Assembly: GCA_937911045.1 (NCBI GenBank)
Contig: CALEPX010000021.1
Span: forward strand, 161,791 to 225,790
Length of the DNA stretch: 64,000 bases
Direction of reading: 5' to 3'
Source of the DNA: an uncultured Fretibacterium sp.
Lineage (GTDB): Bacteria > Synergistota > Synergistia > Synergistales > Aminobacteriaceae
Shown here piece by piece: positions 33,931 through 42,176 of this stretch. How positions within the stretch are numbered: the first letter of the stretch is position 1; every line of letters begins with the position of its first letter. The notes under the pieces were generated by a model, which had not been told where the DNA came from, did not search any database, and saw nothing but the letters and a program-made list of their open reading frames with translations. Both the position numbers and the translations under genes were made by a program.

Positions 33931-34776
33931 TTATTTGTGATTCTTCAGCATTAACATTCTGTCTACTACATATTTTTTAACTTCTGACATTCCCTGTACA
34001 CCGTATTTTTTCGGATCAAAATTCTCAGGATTTTCGGACATGTGTTTTTTCAAGCCGTTTGTTAATGCGATACGCAAATCCGTAGCGTAATTCACTTTGC
34101 ATATGCCGCGTTTTATGCACTCGACAACCTGCTCATCAGGAACACCAGATGTACCGTGCAAAACTAACGGAATATCTACAACTGCGCGAATTTTCTCCAG
34201 AACTTCGAGATTGACTTTCGGAACGCCTGCGTAAACTCCGTGTGCAGTCCCTATGCCGACAGCTAATAAATCAACCTGAGTTTTCTCGACAAATTCCCGA
34301 GCTTCATCAGGATCAGTATACGGATTATCGCCCGCGTTTTCCAAATCGTCCTCTTTACCGCCAACTTTACCCAACTCGCCTTCAACAGGAATCCCGGCGG
34401 GGTGACAAGCATCAGTTACGGATTTTGTGAGCGCGATATTTCCGGCTAAACTTAATTTGCTGCCATCGATCATAATCGACGTGTAGCCAGTTCTCAGAGC
34501 CTGCATTGCGATTTCAAAGCTGTCTCCGTGATCCAAATGACACACAACCGGAACACTCGCACGTTTCGCAGCGGTCTTGATATTCGCGTAGTAAAAATCC
34601 AGCCCGGCATATCTCACCGTAGCAGGTGTTGTCTGCATTATGACCGGTGAATTTGTCTCCTCAGCAGCAGATAACACAGCCATAACCATTTCCATGTTTT
34701 CAACGTTGAACGCTCCGACCGCGTAATGATTTCTCTGAGCGTCCCGCAAAAGTTCCTTTGATGTTACAAGTGGCAT
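33931..34776 (-). CDS. Class II ketose-bisphosphate aldolase (Fba/GatY type)
   Basis: A zinc-dependent aldolase of 281 residues that splits fructose- or tagatose-1,6-bisphosphate into DHAP and glyceraldehyde-3-phosphate. Visible motifs are HLDHGDS with catalytic Asp82 and Zn-ligand His83, VEGELGKVGG, GIGTAHGVY with the second His, and VLHGTSGVPDE with the third. Length is that of the short GatY/KbaY/Fba group. Its neighbours are a PfkB kinase (12 bp upstream) and a GatD-like dehydrogenase, so it probably acts on the bisphosphate made by that kinase. The specific sugar is not readable from sequence. Confidence 0.9.
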   Translation of the reverse strand: MPLVTSKELLRDAQRNHYAVGAFNVENMEMVMAVLSAAEETNSPVIMQTTPATVRYAGLDFYYANIKTAAKRASVPVVCHLDHGDSFEIAMQALRTGYTSIMIDGSKLSLAGNIALTKSVTDACHPAGIPVEGELGKVGGKEDDLENAGDNPYTDPDEAREFVEKTQVDLLAVGIGTAHGVYAGVPKVNLEVLEKIRAVVDIPLVLHGTSGVPDEQVVECIKRGICKVNYATDLRIALTNGLKKHMSENPENFDPKKYGVQGMSEVKKYVVDRMLMLKNHK

Positions 34777-34788
34777 TCAAAATTCCTC

Positions 34789-35718
34789 CTAAAATATTTT
34801 TACATTCGGGAAAATCCCGTCGAAATTCTTCGGTGCAAAATCTCCCGTATCTGGTGATAAAGCCGACGCTGCCGAAACTGCAACAGCATATCTCAGAGCT
34901 TCATCAGGTCTCAAATTTCGCGACATAGCAACAGCAAACGCTCCTGTCATAGCATCACCACAGCCAACAGTGTTCACAGCTTCGAGTTTAGGCGGTCTGG
35001 CGATTAACACACCGTCATCGCACGCAAGCAACGCTCCTTCTGAACCAAGCGACACTACTACAAATTCTACTCCCGTTTCATGAAGCAAAATTGCTGAGCC
35101 TTTCACATCATCAAGAGTTTTGGGTTTAATTCCGGTGATTTGTTCGATCTCGTCTTTGTTGGGCTTGATCATATTGGGTTTCATTTCGGATAATAGCGCG
35201 AGTTTCAGATATTCGCCGCTCGTGTCGAGAATTACGCGTTTGCCAGTTTCGCGGATTATTCGCACTAATTCGCCGTAAATATTTTTCGCAACACCTCTCG
35301 GAGCTGAGCCTGACATCGTTACAACTGAACTTTCGCGTATAATTTCTGGGAATCTCGCCATGAATTTCGCAATATCTTCGGGACTTAGCTCAAAGCCGGG
35401 TTCTAAATATTCCGTCGAGCCAAATTTCGGGTCTAATATATTTACGCAGCTGCGTGTTTCTCCGGAGACGTGTTCGAAATCCGTAATCAAGCCCGCGTTT
35501 GCCGCCATAGATTCGAGCCATTGACCGTTAAATCCTCCGACAAATCCCGTGACTTTGATTTCTTCGCCGCAAATGTGAGCAACCTTCGCAACGTTCAAGC
35601 CCTTTCCGCCAGCAACATTACGAACTTCTCGCACACGCATAACAGTTCCGTTCTCGATTGCGTCACTCATGTAATATGCTTTGTCAATCGAGGCATTAAG
35701 TGTAACTGTTGTAATCAT
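34789..35718 (-). CDS. PfkB-family hexose-phosphate kinase (1-phosphofructokinase / tagatose-6-phosphate kinase type)
   Basis: A 309-residue PfkB kinase. It begins ITTVTLNASIDKAYYM, like FruK and LacC. The substrate-binding GGKGLNVAKV lies at about 39-48, and the catalytic anion-hole motif is NTVGCGDAMTGAFAV near the C-terminus, with the Asp base. The family phosphorylates fructose-1-phosphate or tagatose-6-phosphate to the bisphosphate. The aldolase gene follows, so a hexose-phosphate to triose-phosphate route is indicated. The start ATG lies 6 bp after the dehydrogenase gene. Confidence 0.88.
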   Translation of the reverse strand: MITTVTLNASIDKAYYMSDAIENGTVMRVREVRNVAGGKGLNVAKVAHICGEEIKVTGFVGGFNGQWLESMAANAGLITDFEHVSGETRSCVNILDPKFGSTEYLEPGFELSPEDIAKFMARFPEIIRESSVVTMSGSAPRGVAKNIYGELVRIIRETGKRVILDTSGEYLKLALLSEMKPNMIKPNKDEIEQITGIKPKTLDDVKGSAILLHETGVEFVVVSLGSEGALLACDDGVLIARPPKLEAVNTVGCGDAMTGAFAVAMSRNLRPDEALRYAVAVSAASALSPDTGDFAPKNFDGIFPNVKIF

Positions 35719-35724
35719 AATTCG

Positions 35725-36795
35725 CTACTCTTCGGAATTAACAAGAATTTTCCCCTTCACAAGTCCCGGAGTTTTGAACCATTCGAAAGCTTCTGAGATT
35801 TTGCTCAACGGAACAATTCTGTATATAAACGATTCGTCGATTTTGAGCTGTCCGGTGCCGAAATAATGCGACGTCAATTCCCATTCATGACCCGGGAACG
35901 GTGCTGAATACGACATCCATGATCCCGTCAGAGTAAATTCCCTGCGATTAATATTCTCCCATTCATCAATCGTGAAAGTTAATTCGCGCGTCGGTGTGCC
36001 GATGAAACAGACTTGTGCCTTGTTAGCCGCGAGTTTGAAAGCCGCCTTCATCGTCATGACATTGCCTGCGGTTTCGTAGACATAATCGAATCCGCGACCG
36101 TCCGTGAAGTCCAACGCCTGTCTCATGAAATCCGGATCCTGCGTGTTAATGCCAGCGAACGAATCCGAATCCGCAATACGTTCCGCGAGTTGTAATCTCT
36201 CATCGACAATATCGAACACAGAAATTTTTCTCGCACCGAAAATTTTCGCCCATTGCATCGTCATGATCCCGATTGTTCCACCGCCCAGAATCGCAACGGA
36301 TTTTCCGCCATGATAATTCACGCGCTCAAGTCCATGTAACGCAACTGTAGCCGGCTCAAAAAATGCGCCCTGAATAAAGCTCACACTCTCCGGGAATTTC
36401 ACGACGTTTTTCTCCGGAACAGAAATATATTCAGCGAAACTTCCAAATTCACGCGAGCCAATGAAGCTGTAATGTTTGCATAACGAGTAATTGCCCTTCT
36501 GACAATCTTCGCACTTCATGCACGGTACTAACGGAATACCCGCAACTCTGTCGCCAACTTTCACACTCGAAACATTCGCGCCTACTTCCTCAACAACGCC
36601 AGAAAATTCGTGACCCAAAACGTTCGGGAAAAAATGGCACGCATCACCATTAACTCTCGGAACATCTGAGCCGCAAATCCCAGTGTACTTGACTTTCACA
36701 AGAACTCGTCCGTCTGAAACTTTCGGCTTGTCAATCTCTTCATAGCGAATATCGTTCTTAGCGTGTACAACTCCAGCTTTCATTTTTGCATTCAT
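35725..36795 (-). CDS. Zinc-dependent polyol(-phosphate) dehydrogenase, GatD/sorbitol dehydrogenase-like
   Basis: A 356-residue medium-chain dehydrogenase. Catalytic zinc ligands are in GICGSDVPRV and GHEFSG (about 40 and 63-68). Structural zinc is bound by CMKCEDCQKGNYSLC (four Cys, about 93-107). The NAD(P)-binding Rossmann motif is VAILGGGTIGIMTMQWAK (about 167-184). It is closest in feel to galactitol-1-phosphate 5-dehydrogenase and L-iditol dehydrogenase, which oxidise a sugar alcohol or its phosphate to a ketose. Its ATG overlaps the kinase stop by 4 bp, so it is cotranslated with the FGGY kinase. Confidence 0.87.
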   Translation of the reverse strand: MNAKMKAGVVHAKNDIRYEEIDKPKVSDGRVLVKVKYTGICGSDVPRVNGDACHFFPNVLGHEFSGVVEEVGANVSSVKVGDRVAGIPLVPCMKCEDCQKGNYSLCKHYSFIGSREFGSFAEYISVPEKNVVKFPESVSFIQGAFFEPATVALHGLERVNYHGGKSVAILGGGTIGIMTMQWAKIFGARKISVFDIVDERLQLAERIADSDSFAGINTQDPDFMRQALDFTDGRGFDYVYETAGNVMTMKAAFKLAANKAQVCFIGTPTRELTFTIDEWENINRREFTLTGSWMSYSAPFPGHEWELTSHYFGTGQLKIDESFIYRIVPLSKISEAFEWFKTPGLVKGKILVNSEE

Positions 36796-38285
36796 GCTGA
36801 TAATTTTCCCCCTGATTTCTGCATTAAATTCTTCAGAGATTCGTATAATTCGATATATGTCTCGTAAGTTCTGTTATAAATCGCATAATTCTCAAAATTC
36901 GGTTCGTGTTCGCGAGTGATTCTTACGGTTTTGGAAACAGCGTCGTCATAGTCCCGGTAAATTCCTACGCCAACTCCGGCTAACATTGCAGCTCCGAGTG
37001 TTGTAGCAGTGTCGCTCGATGGAACGAGAATTTTGCGATTCGTTACGTCGGATTTAATCTGCGTCCATAACAGCGAATTTGCAGAACCTCCCATTGAGCG
37101 TAAATCGTGAATTTTCGCACCGGCTTCTTCAGCGACTGTCAAATTATGACGCAACGCCAACGCTACACCTTCCATACATGCTCGCACGAAATGCCCTTTT
37201 GATTTCGCAAAATCGATCCCGTAGAATACGCCCTTAGCATTCGGATCCCAAATCGGAGTTCGTTCACCCATCATGTACGGCAAGAACACAAGTCCGTCAC
37301 AGCCAGCCGGAATTTTCGCAGCCAAGTTATTTATCTCAGCAAAATCTGTCGCGAAATTTTCCGAGAACCAGCGAATCACGCCGCCGCCGCCAGTAGTTCC
37401 GCCTTGCAAGAGCCATTTGTTCGGGATAACGTGAAAGCTCAGAATCAGTCTCTCGTCCGAAACGCATTCGTTCATACACACGCTCATTCCGCCAGCCTGA
37501 CCGCCCTGTTCCTGAGTTTCGCCGCCGTGAATGACACCCGCTCCCAAAGTTCCGCACGCAGCATCAAGCCCGCCAGCAACAACCGGAGTTCCTTCGCGTA
37601 ATCCAGTTTGAATCGCAGCAACATGATTCACGCGCCCGATGACTTTATCACACGCGACTATTTCCGGCAGAAATTTCTTGTCGAGCCGCATTTCCGAAAT
37701 CATTCTGTCGTCCCATTTACCCGTTCTCATGTCGAAACAGTGCCAGCCGTAACCCTGACTTAAATCCTGAGAGTATTCGCCCGTTAATTTGAACGCAATA
37801 TATCCGTTAGATTGCAGAATCTTGTTAATTCGCGAGTAAACTTCCGGCATGAATTTCTTGTACCAGAGAACTTTCGGAGTAGTGTAGCCCGGCTTCATAG
37901 GATTGCCCGAGATCCTGAAAATATTTTCGCGTCCTAAATTCCGGTTTAATTCGTCGCAAATTTCCTGAGAACGTGTGTCGAACCAAAGAGGCGTGTTACA
38001 CAGACATTCGCCATGATTATCCATCGCGACAGCTGCCCAGCTTATACCGTCGATACCGATTGCGGAAATTTCCGAAGCGTTGATATTCCCGTCCGTTAGA
38101 ATTTCGCGTATACAAGATATAACAGCGTTCCACCAGTCTTCCGGATTTTGTTCAGCCCAACCGTTTTGCGAGTGAATTGCGTGATATTTTCCGTTGAGGC
38201 TTTTTATGACATTTCCGCCCGTATCGAACACAGCGACTTTACAAGCACTCGTCCCGATGTCTATCCCCAGTAACAGTTCACGCAT
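36792..38285 (-). CDS. FGGY carbohydrate kinase, xylulokinase-like
   Basis: A 497-residue sugar kinase. It begins LLLGIDIGTSACKVAVFD, the phosphate-1 ATPase motif; IGIDGISWAAVAMD matches the substrate-binding loop; GGLDAACGTLGAG and MGGSANSLLWTQIKSDV match the ATP-binding C-terminal domain. The overall pattern is that of xylulokinases, which phosphorylate D-xylulose or related ketoses. It is the first gene of the operon, with the promoter at 38325-38353 and AAGGGGGGAG before the ATG. Which ketose is used is uncertain because FGGY specificity is hard to read. Confidence 0.88.
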   Translation of the reverse strand: MRELLLGIDIGTSACKVAVFDTGGNVIKSLNGKYHAIHSQNGWAEQNPEDWWNAVISCIREILTDGNINASEISAIGIDGISWAAVAMDNHGECLCNTPLWFDTRSQEICDELNRNLGRENIFRISGNPMKPGYTTPKVLWYKKFMPEVYSRINKILQSNGYIAFKLTGEYSQDLSQGYGWHCFDMRTGKWDDRMISEMRLDKKFLPEIVACDKVIGRVNHVAAIQTGLREGTPVVAGGLDAACGTLGAGVIHGGETQEQGGQAGGMSVCMNECVSDERLILSFHVIPNKWLLQGGTTGGGGVIRWFSENFATDFAEINNLAAKIPAGCDGLVFLPYMMGERTPIWDPNAKGVFYGIDFAKSKGHFVRACMEGVALALRHNLTVAEEAGAKIHDLRSMGGSANSLLWTQIKSDVTNRKILVPSSDTATTLGAAMLAGVGVGIYRDYDDAVSKTVRITREHEPNFENYAIYNRTYETYIELYESLKNLMQKSGGKLSA

Positions 38286-38324
38286 TGATAACTTGCTCCC
38301 CCCTTACTAAACACGTTTTCCGCA

Positions 38325-38353
38325 ATTCTAGCAATTCGTGACTGACATTGCAA
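38325..38353 (-). promoter_or_regulatory. Sigma-70-type promoter of the sugar operon
   Basis: The minus strand has TTGCAA (38353-38348) and TAGAAT (38330-38325) separated by exactly 17 bp, with a TG extension (TGCTAGAAT). The start should be at about 38318, 33 bp before the xylulokinase-like ATG. A direct repeat GCAATTC-TA-GCAATTC overlaps the -10 and could be part of an operator. Confidence 0.6.
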
Positions 38354-38407
38354 GCATATTTTTTACTGTTGTGAATTCAGGATCGTCTGCCCGTTTTGAT
38401 TCTTGAG

Positions 38408-39880
38408 CTAAATCTTGAACGGAATTTCAGGAAGTTTCAGCGGAATTTCGCTCGGTGTGAAGTGTCCTGTTTCGGATAAATTTTCGCTGAGTTTGGCTTC
38501 GAGATTCTGCAGATCATTTACGGCGTGTGCTGCGATGAGTGCGTTAGTTGCCAAAGCTCCGCCGGTTTTGAGAGTGACGGTTTCTGCGCGGATCATGTCG
38601 GCTTTGATCTGATTCCAGAAATTGTCTTTGCTGCCGCCTTCAGTTATGATTACGCGATCGACAGGTGTGCCGGAAATTCTGCAACGTTCAGCTATTTCGG
38701 AATATTCACCAGCGATTGCCTCAAGAACTGCCCGCCATAACGTGAACTGATTCGTGTTCATTCCCATGTTGATAAAGCATCCGTGGACTTCTTCAAAACA
38801 CTTGGGTCCGCCAGTCAGCCAAGGCAAAAATCTCACGCCGTCACAGCCATCAGAAAGTTTTTCAGCACCATCGGTCAAGAACTTGTAATAATTATCATCG
38901 CCGGGTCTGTTGCAAATATTATCCCTGAACCATCGAAGAGCTAATCCGCCAGTCCGCACAAATCCCCAGTAGAAATATGTGTCAGGTAAAGTTCCGGAGT
39001 TGAATATCAATCCGTTGCCTTTTTTGCTAAGTCCGGGAATTATTCCGTCGGTAGAAATACAGAACATCGAACAAGTTCCGGCTACATCGACAGCATGACC
39101 CGGTTTGAAAACTCCGCAAGCTAATAACGATTGCATTGTATCGCCAGCTCCCGAACAAATCGGAATACCAGCAGGGAAACCAGTTTTCGCGGCAGCCTCT
39201 TGAGATAAATTTCCGCAAATATTCCAGGGTTTGACGATTCGCGGCATAAATTCGGGATTAATATCTAGAATTTCGAGCTGTTTTTCTGACCAGGATTTCT
39301 TCACGACGTTGTAGCCAAGTCCCCAACCAGACATCGCGCCCCAATCGATAAAAGCCGAATCAGCTTTCAGACCAGCAAGCCTCATCAGGATATACGGTGC
39401 GTTATGAATGAATTTGCGGATTTTGCCTGAGTTCGGGGAATTTTTCAGAAGCCATCGCGCGTGCAGTGCAGGGAATAAACATAACGGTTCAGGATTGCCA
39501 GTTTCTTCAGACCATATATCGAGATTTTTAGCAGACAAATTTTCAGCGTCGTTCTGAGTTCGTGAATCCAGATAATTTATGAACGGTGTGATTGCGATTC
39601 CGTTCTCGTCTATGCCGGCGGTTCCGCAAATGATTCCGTCACCCATAATTGCGCGGACTGAATCCAACGGGATATTTTTCTCACGCAACTGTTCAGCGCA
39701 AGATTTCATGCCTTTGAGAGCAAGTTCGTAATATTCGTTCACGTCCATTTCGACCCAGCCAGTATGCGGATAAAAAAGCGTTGTAGGATTAACGTTTACC
39801 GCGATTTGTGTAGCGTTTGAATCATATACTGCAACTTTCACGCTCTGAGTTCCTGCGTCAAAGCAAATGTAATTTTTCAT
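38408..39880 (-). CDS. FGGY-family carbohydrate kinase (second, divergent)
   Basis: A 490-residue FGGY kinase, clearly distinct from the neighbouring one. It begins YICFDAGTQSVKVAVYD; GSGAGDTMQSLLACG style motifs (read here as CSGAGDTMQSLLACG) and ITEGGSKDNFWNQIKADM match the family. The substrate loop (MGDGIICGTAGID) differs from xylulokinase, so a different sugar is likely. It lies 27 bp after the AlaX gene and 122 bp before the next operon promoter, so it may be cotranscribed with AlaX rather than with the other sugar genes. Substrate unknown. Confidence 0.82.
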   Translation of the reverse strand: MKNYICFDAGTQSVKVAVYDSNATQIAVNVNPTTLFYPHTGWVEMDVNEYYELALKGMKSCAEQLREKNIPLDSVRAIMGDGIICGTAGIDENGIAITPFINYLDSRTQNDAENLSAKNLDIWSEETGNPEPLCLFPALHARWLLKNSPNSGKIRKFIHNAPYILMRLAGLKADSAFIDWGAMSGWGLGYNVVKKSWSEKQLEILDINPEFMPRIVKPWNICGNLSQEAAAKTGFPAGIPICSGAGDTMQSLLACGVFKPGHAVDVAGTCSMFCISTDGIIPGLSKKGNGLIFNSGTLPDTYFYWGFVRTGGLALRWFRDNICNRPGDDNYYKFLTDGAEKLSDGCDGVRFLPWLTGGPKCFEEVHGCFINMGMNTNQFTLWRAVLEAIAGEYSEIAERCRISGTPVDRVIITEGGSKDNFWNQIKADMIRAETVTLKTGGALATNALIAAHAVNDLQNLEAKLSENLSETGHFTPSEIPLKLPEIPFKI

Positions 39881-39907
39881 GTCTGCCTCCTGTATGATAT
39901 GCGAGTA

Positions 39908-41125
39908 TTATATCGTATTTTCGAGAAATGTTTTTGCCTCGTCCAACACTTTTTCGAGTTCGGAAATATTCGCGGTCTTACCCCAGCCCTGCGCACAAAA
40001 TCCAGAACCGCCACCCTTACCGTTAAGTTTGGAAATTGCGTTTTTGAAAGCTGCCCGAACATCGACGCGCTTATTCTCACGATTGCAGCCGAATGTCAAG
40101 AACACTCCGTCAGAATTTTCACCGGCGAGTAATGCTACGTTACAAGAATCTTCGGTTAATAATCGGAATAAGTGTTTGATTTCGTCTTGGCTGGAATTTC
40201 GCATAACGTGTGAGATAATTCTGAGATTGTTATGTGTCTGGGAATTTTCCAGCAAGTTTTCAGCGACCGGTTCTAAAAAGTGTTCGAGTAAATTTTCGCG
40301 TTCGGATTTTGCGTCACGGATTTGCGATTTGAGTATCTGGATTTTTTCGAGCATGTTGAAGTCTCCGCAGACTAATTCGGATTCGATTTTGCGTATTTCG
40401 TCGTGAATTTCGCTGAGCCATTTGTAAGCAGAAACGCCGCATTTCAGATACACACGTGTGCCGCCTTTGTGATTTTCGATTGAGATAACTTTTATGACGC
40501 CAACTTCGCCTGTATTCTTAACGTGAACTCCGCAGCATGGAACGTAATCAACGCCCGAGATTTTCACGATTCGAATAGGCTGAGCAGATTTTTCGGGAGG
40601 AAGTTTTCGCGCGAATTGTTTGATTTCGTCCATAGATGGGTAAAGGATTTCGACGGGGATATTTTTCCAGATTGCCTCGTTAGCAAGAGCTTCGGATTCT
40701 TTCATGATTTCCCAATCGGCGTGAATATCCAGATCGAGTGAGACATTTTCGCCCTCTATTCGCATTCGTGCCGTGTGAAGTTTGTGCAGATTATACAGAC
40801 AGCCCGCAAAAATATGTTCGCCCAAATGCTGCTGCATAAATTCAAATCGCCTGTTCCAGTCAATCGCGCCGTGAATGTTTTGTCCGGGAGCTGAATCCGG
40901 TTTTTGAGCGAGTACGTGAACGATATTTCCGCCGAGTTCGAACACGTCCAGAACCTGAATATTATTTACGCAACCCAAATCACACGGTTGACCGCCGCCG
41001 CTCGGGAAGAATAATGTCTGGTCAAGAATGATTTCGAATTTGCCGTCAGAGTTCTCGCGCATGTCAGTTATTTTCGCGTCAAAATCTCTCGCGTAAAGAT
41101 CTTCGTAATAAAGTTTTCGTGTCAT
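39908..41125 (-). CDS. AlaX-type alanyl-tRNA editing protein with DHHA1 domain
   Basis: A free-standing editing hydrolase that deacylates mischarged Ser-tRNA(Ala) or Gly-tRNA(Ala). The 405-residue protein matches the long AlaX type. It has a beta-barrel N-terminus with LFFPSGGGQPCD, the zinc-binding QQHLGEHIF (about 98-106, HxxxH) and CCGVHVKNTGEVG (about 200, second Cys/His pair), as in the AlaRS editing domain. A coiled-coil stretch (about 235-275) leads to a C-terminal DHHA1 domain ending GKGGGSGFCAQGWG. The aminoacylation domain of AlaRS is absent, as expected. No alaS is seen here. Confidence 0.88.
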   Translation of the reverse strand: MTRKLYYEDLYARDFDAKITDMRENSDGKFEIILDQTLFFPSGGGQPCDLGCVNNIQVLDVFELGGNIVHVLAQKPDSAPGQNIHGAIDWNRRFEFMQQHLGEHIFAGCLYNLHKLHTARMRIEGENVSLDLDIHADWEIMKESEALANEAIWKNIPVEILYPSMDEIKQFARKLPPEKSAQPIRIVKISGVDYVPCCGVHVKNTGEVGVIKVISIENHKGGTRVYLKCGVSAYKWLSEIHDEIRKIESELVCGDFNMLEKIQILKSQIRDAKSERENLLEHFLEPVAENLLENSQTHNNLRIISHVMRNSSQDEIKHLFRLLTEDSCNVALLAGENSDGVFLTFGCNRENKRVDVRAAFKNAISKLNGKGGGSGFCAQGWGKTANISELEKVLDEAKTFLENTI

Positions 41126-41201
41126 GAATAAATTCTCCGTTCAAAATTTGTCGCCGTAATTATAATATGTACAAACGAATTTTTTAGGAGCGTGTAGTAT
41201 T

Positions 41202-41555
41202 TTGCGAAAGAATATTTTCGGATTCAGTGTAACGATAATTTTCGTGATTATATTCGCGTCATGCGCGTTTGGCTTCATTCGTGACGGCGCGGTTTCAGGG
41301 CGAGAAGGTTTGTCGTTCAGCAGTGTAGCGTATCAGTTCGATTACATGTACGTGACGATTCGCAATCGTAATCACAGCAACGTAAATTTTGGAGGCACGA
41401 TGATATTTTTGGACAGGAATTATCGGGAAGTTGCTCGGGCAGATATTCCCAATCTGAAGATTAAGCGCAATTCTTCGAGACGATTTCGCGGAGTATTTGT
41501 GAAAGGCAGCGGTCATGAAGCAGCATCAGCAAGTCATGTAATCTGGGAGTTTTAG
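41202..41555 (+). CDS. Small exported protein, possible lipoprotein, unknown function
   Basis: A 117-residue protein starting at TTG 41202, with TAGGAG about 11 bp upstream. The N-terminal helix ends IIFASCAFGF, so cleavage before Cys (weak lipobox FAS-C) or after AFG are both possible. The mature part is a small beta domain (SSVAYQFDYMYVTIRNRN, GGTMIFLDRNYREVARADI) resembling FxLYD or DUF-type periplasmic domains in which a hydrophobic strand pair alternates; I do not assign it. It precedes a DUF2344 gene by 6 bp. An AT-rich TATAAT occurs at 41161-41166. Confidence 0.65.
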   Translation: MRKNIFGFSVTIIFVIIFASCAFGFIRDGAVSGREGLSFSSVAYQFDYMYVTIRNRNHSNVNFGGTMIFLDRNYREVARADIPNLKIKRNSSRRFRGVFVKGSGHEAASASHVIWEF

Positions 41556-41561
41556 ACATTC

Positions 41562-42176
41562 ATGAGAGCAATATTAATATATTCGAAACGTGGTGGAGCA
41601 TGTTTTGTTCCCCACGTAGCTTTGTCTGCGATTTTTTCGCGTTCGGCATTGAGAGCTGATTTGAAACTGACAATGACGCAGGGGTTTTCGCCGCGAGCCA
41701 AGATAAGTTTTGCGCCTGAATTACCCGCCGGAGTTGTCGCACTGAACGAACCGGTTGAGATATATTTTGATGACGCGCAGATTTTGCCTGAGAATTTGCA
41801 GAAAGTTTTCAACGCAGCATTGCCAGCAGGATTTGCGATTAACAGGATATATTTCCCGGACACGAATCTTTCACTCGGGAAATTGTGTTATCAAGCCGTG
41901 TATTTGATTCGCAGTTCGAGTATTTCACCGGAGGATTTGCGTAGATTATTACTGGAATTTTACGCTGATGAGATTTTGCGCCTCGAAATTGAGAATGACT
42001 GGCTGCGTTTGCTAATCAAGAATCCTGCTAAAAACGGGATTGGCTTATTCGTGAAGAAATTAATATCTGAGAATTTGCTTCAGGGCTGGCAAAATATAAA
42101 CATAGTACGTGAATCTATCGGGAATTTTCACGGGGAATTTGTTGTGAATGAGAACGGAAGTGTGAGTATTGACTGA
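41562..42176 (+). CDS. TIGR03936-family (DUF2344) radical-SAM-associated protein
   Basis: A 204-residue cytoplasmic protein of the DUF2344 family, beginning RAILIYSKRGGACFVPHVAL and containing MTQGFSPRAKISFAPELPAGV near residues 38-58 (split as MTQGFSPRAKISF and APELPAGV). Members usually sit beside, or are fused to, a TIGR03960 radical SAM protein and a ribonuclease E/G gene, and probably act in RNA modification. Here the RNase E/G follows directly with an 8-bp overlap but no radical SAM gene precedes it. The exact reaction is unknown. Confidence 0.82.
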   Translation: MRAILIYSKRGGACFVPHVALSAIFSRSALRADLKLTMTQGFSPRAKISFAPELPAGVVALNEPVEIYFDDAQILPENLQKVFNAALPAGFAINRIYFPDTNLSLGKLCYQAVYLIRSSSISPEDLRRLLLEFYADEILRLEIENDWLRLLIKNPAKNGIGLFVKKLISENLLQGWQNINIVRESIGNFHGEFVVNENGSVSID

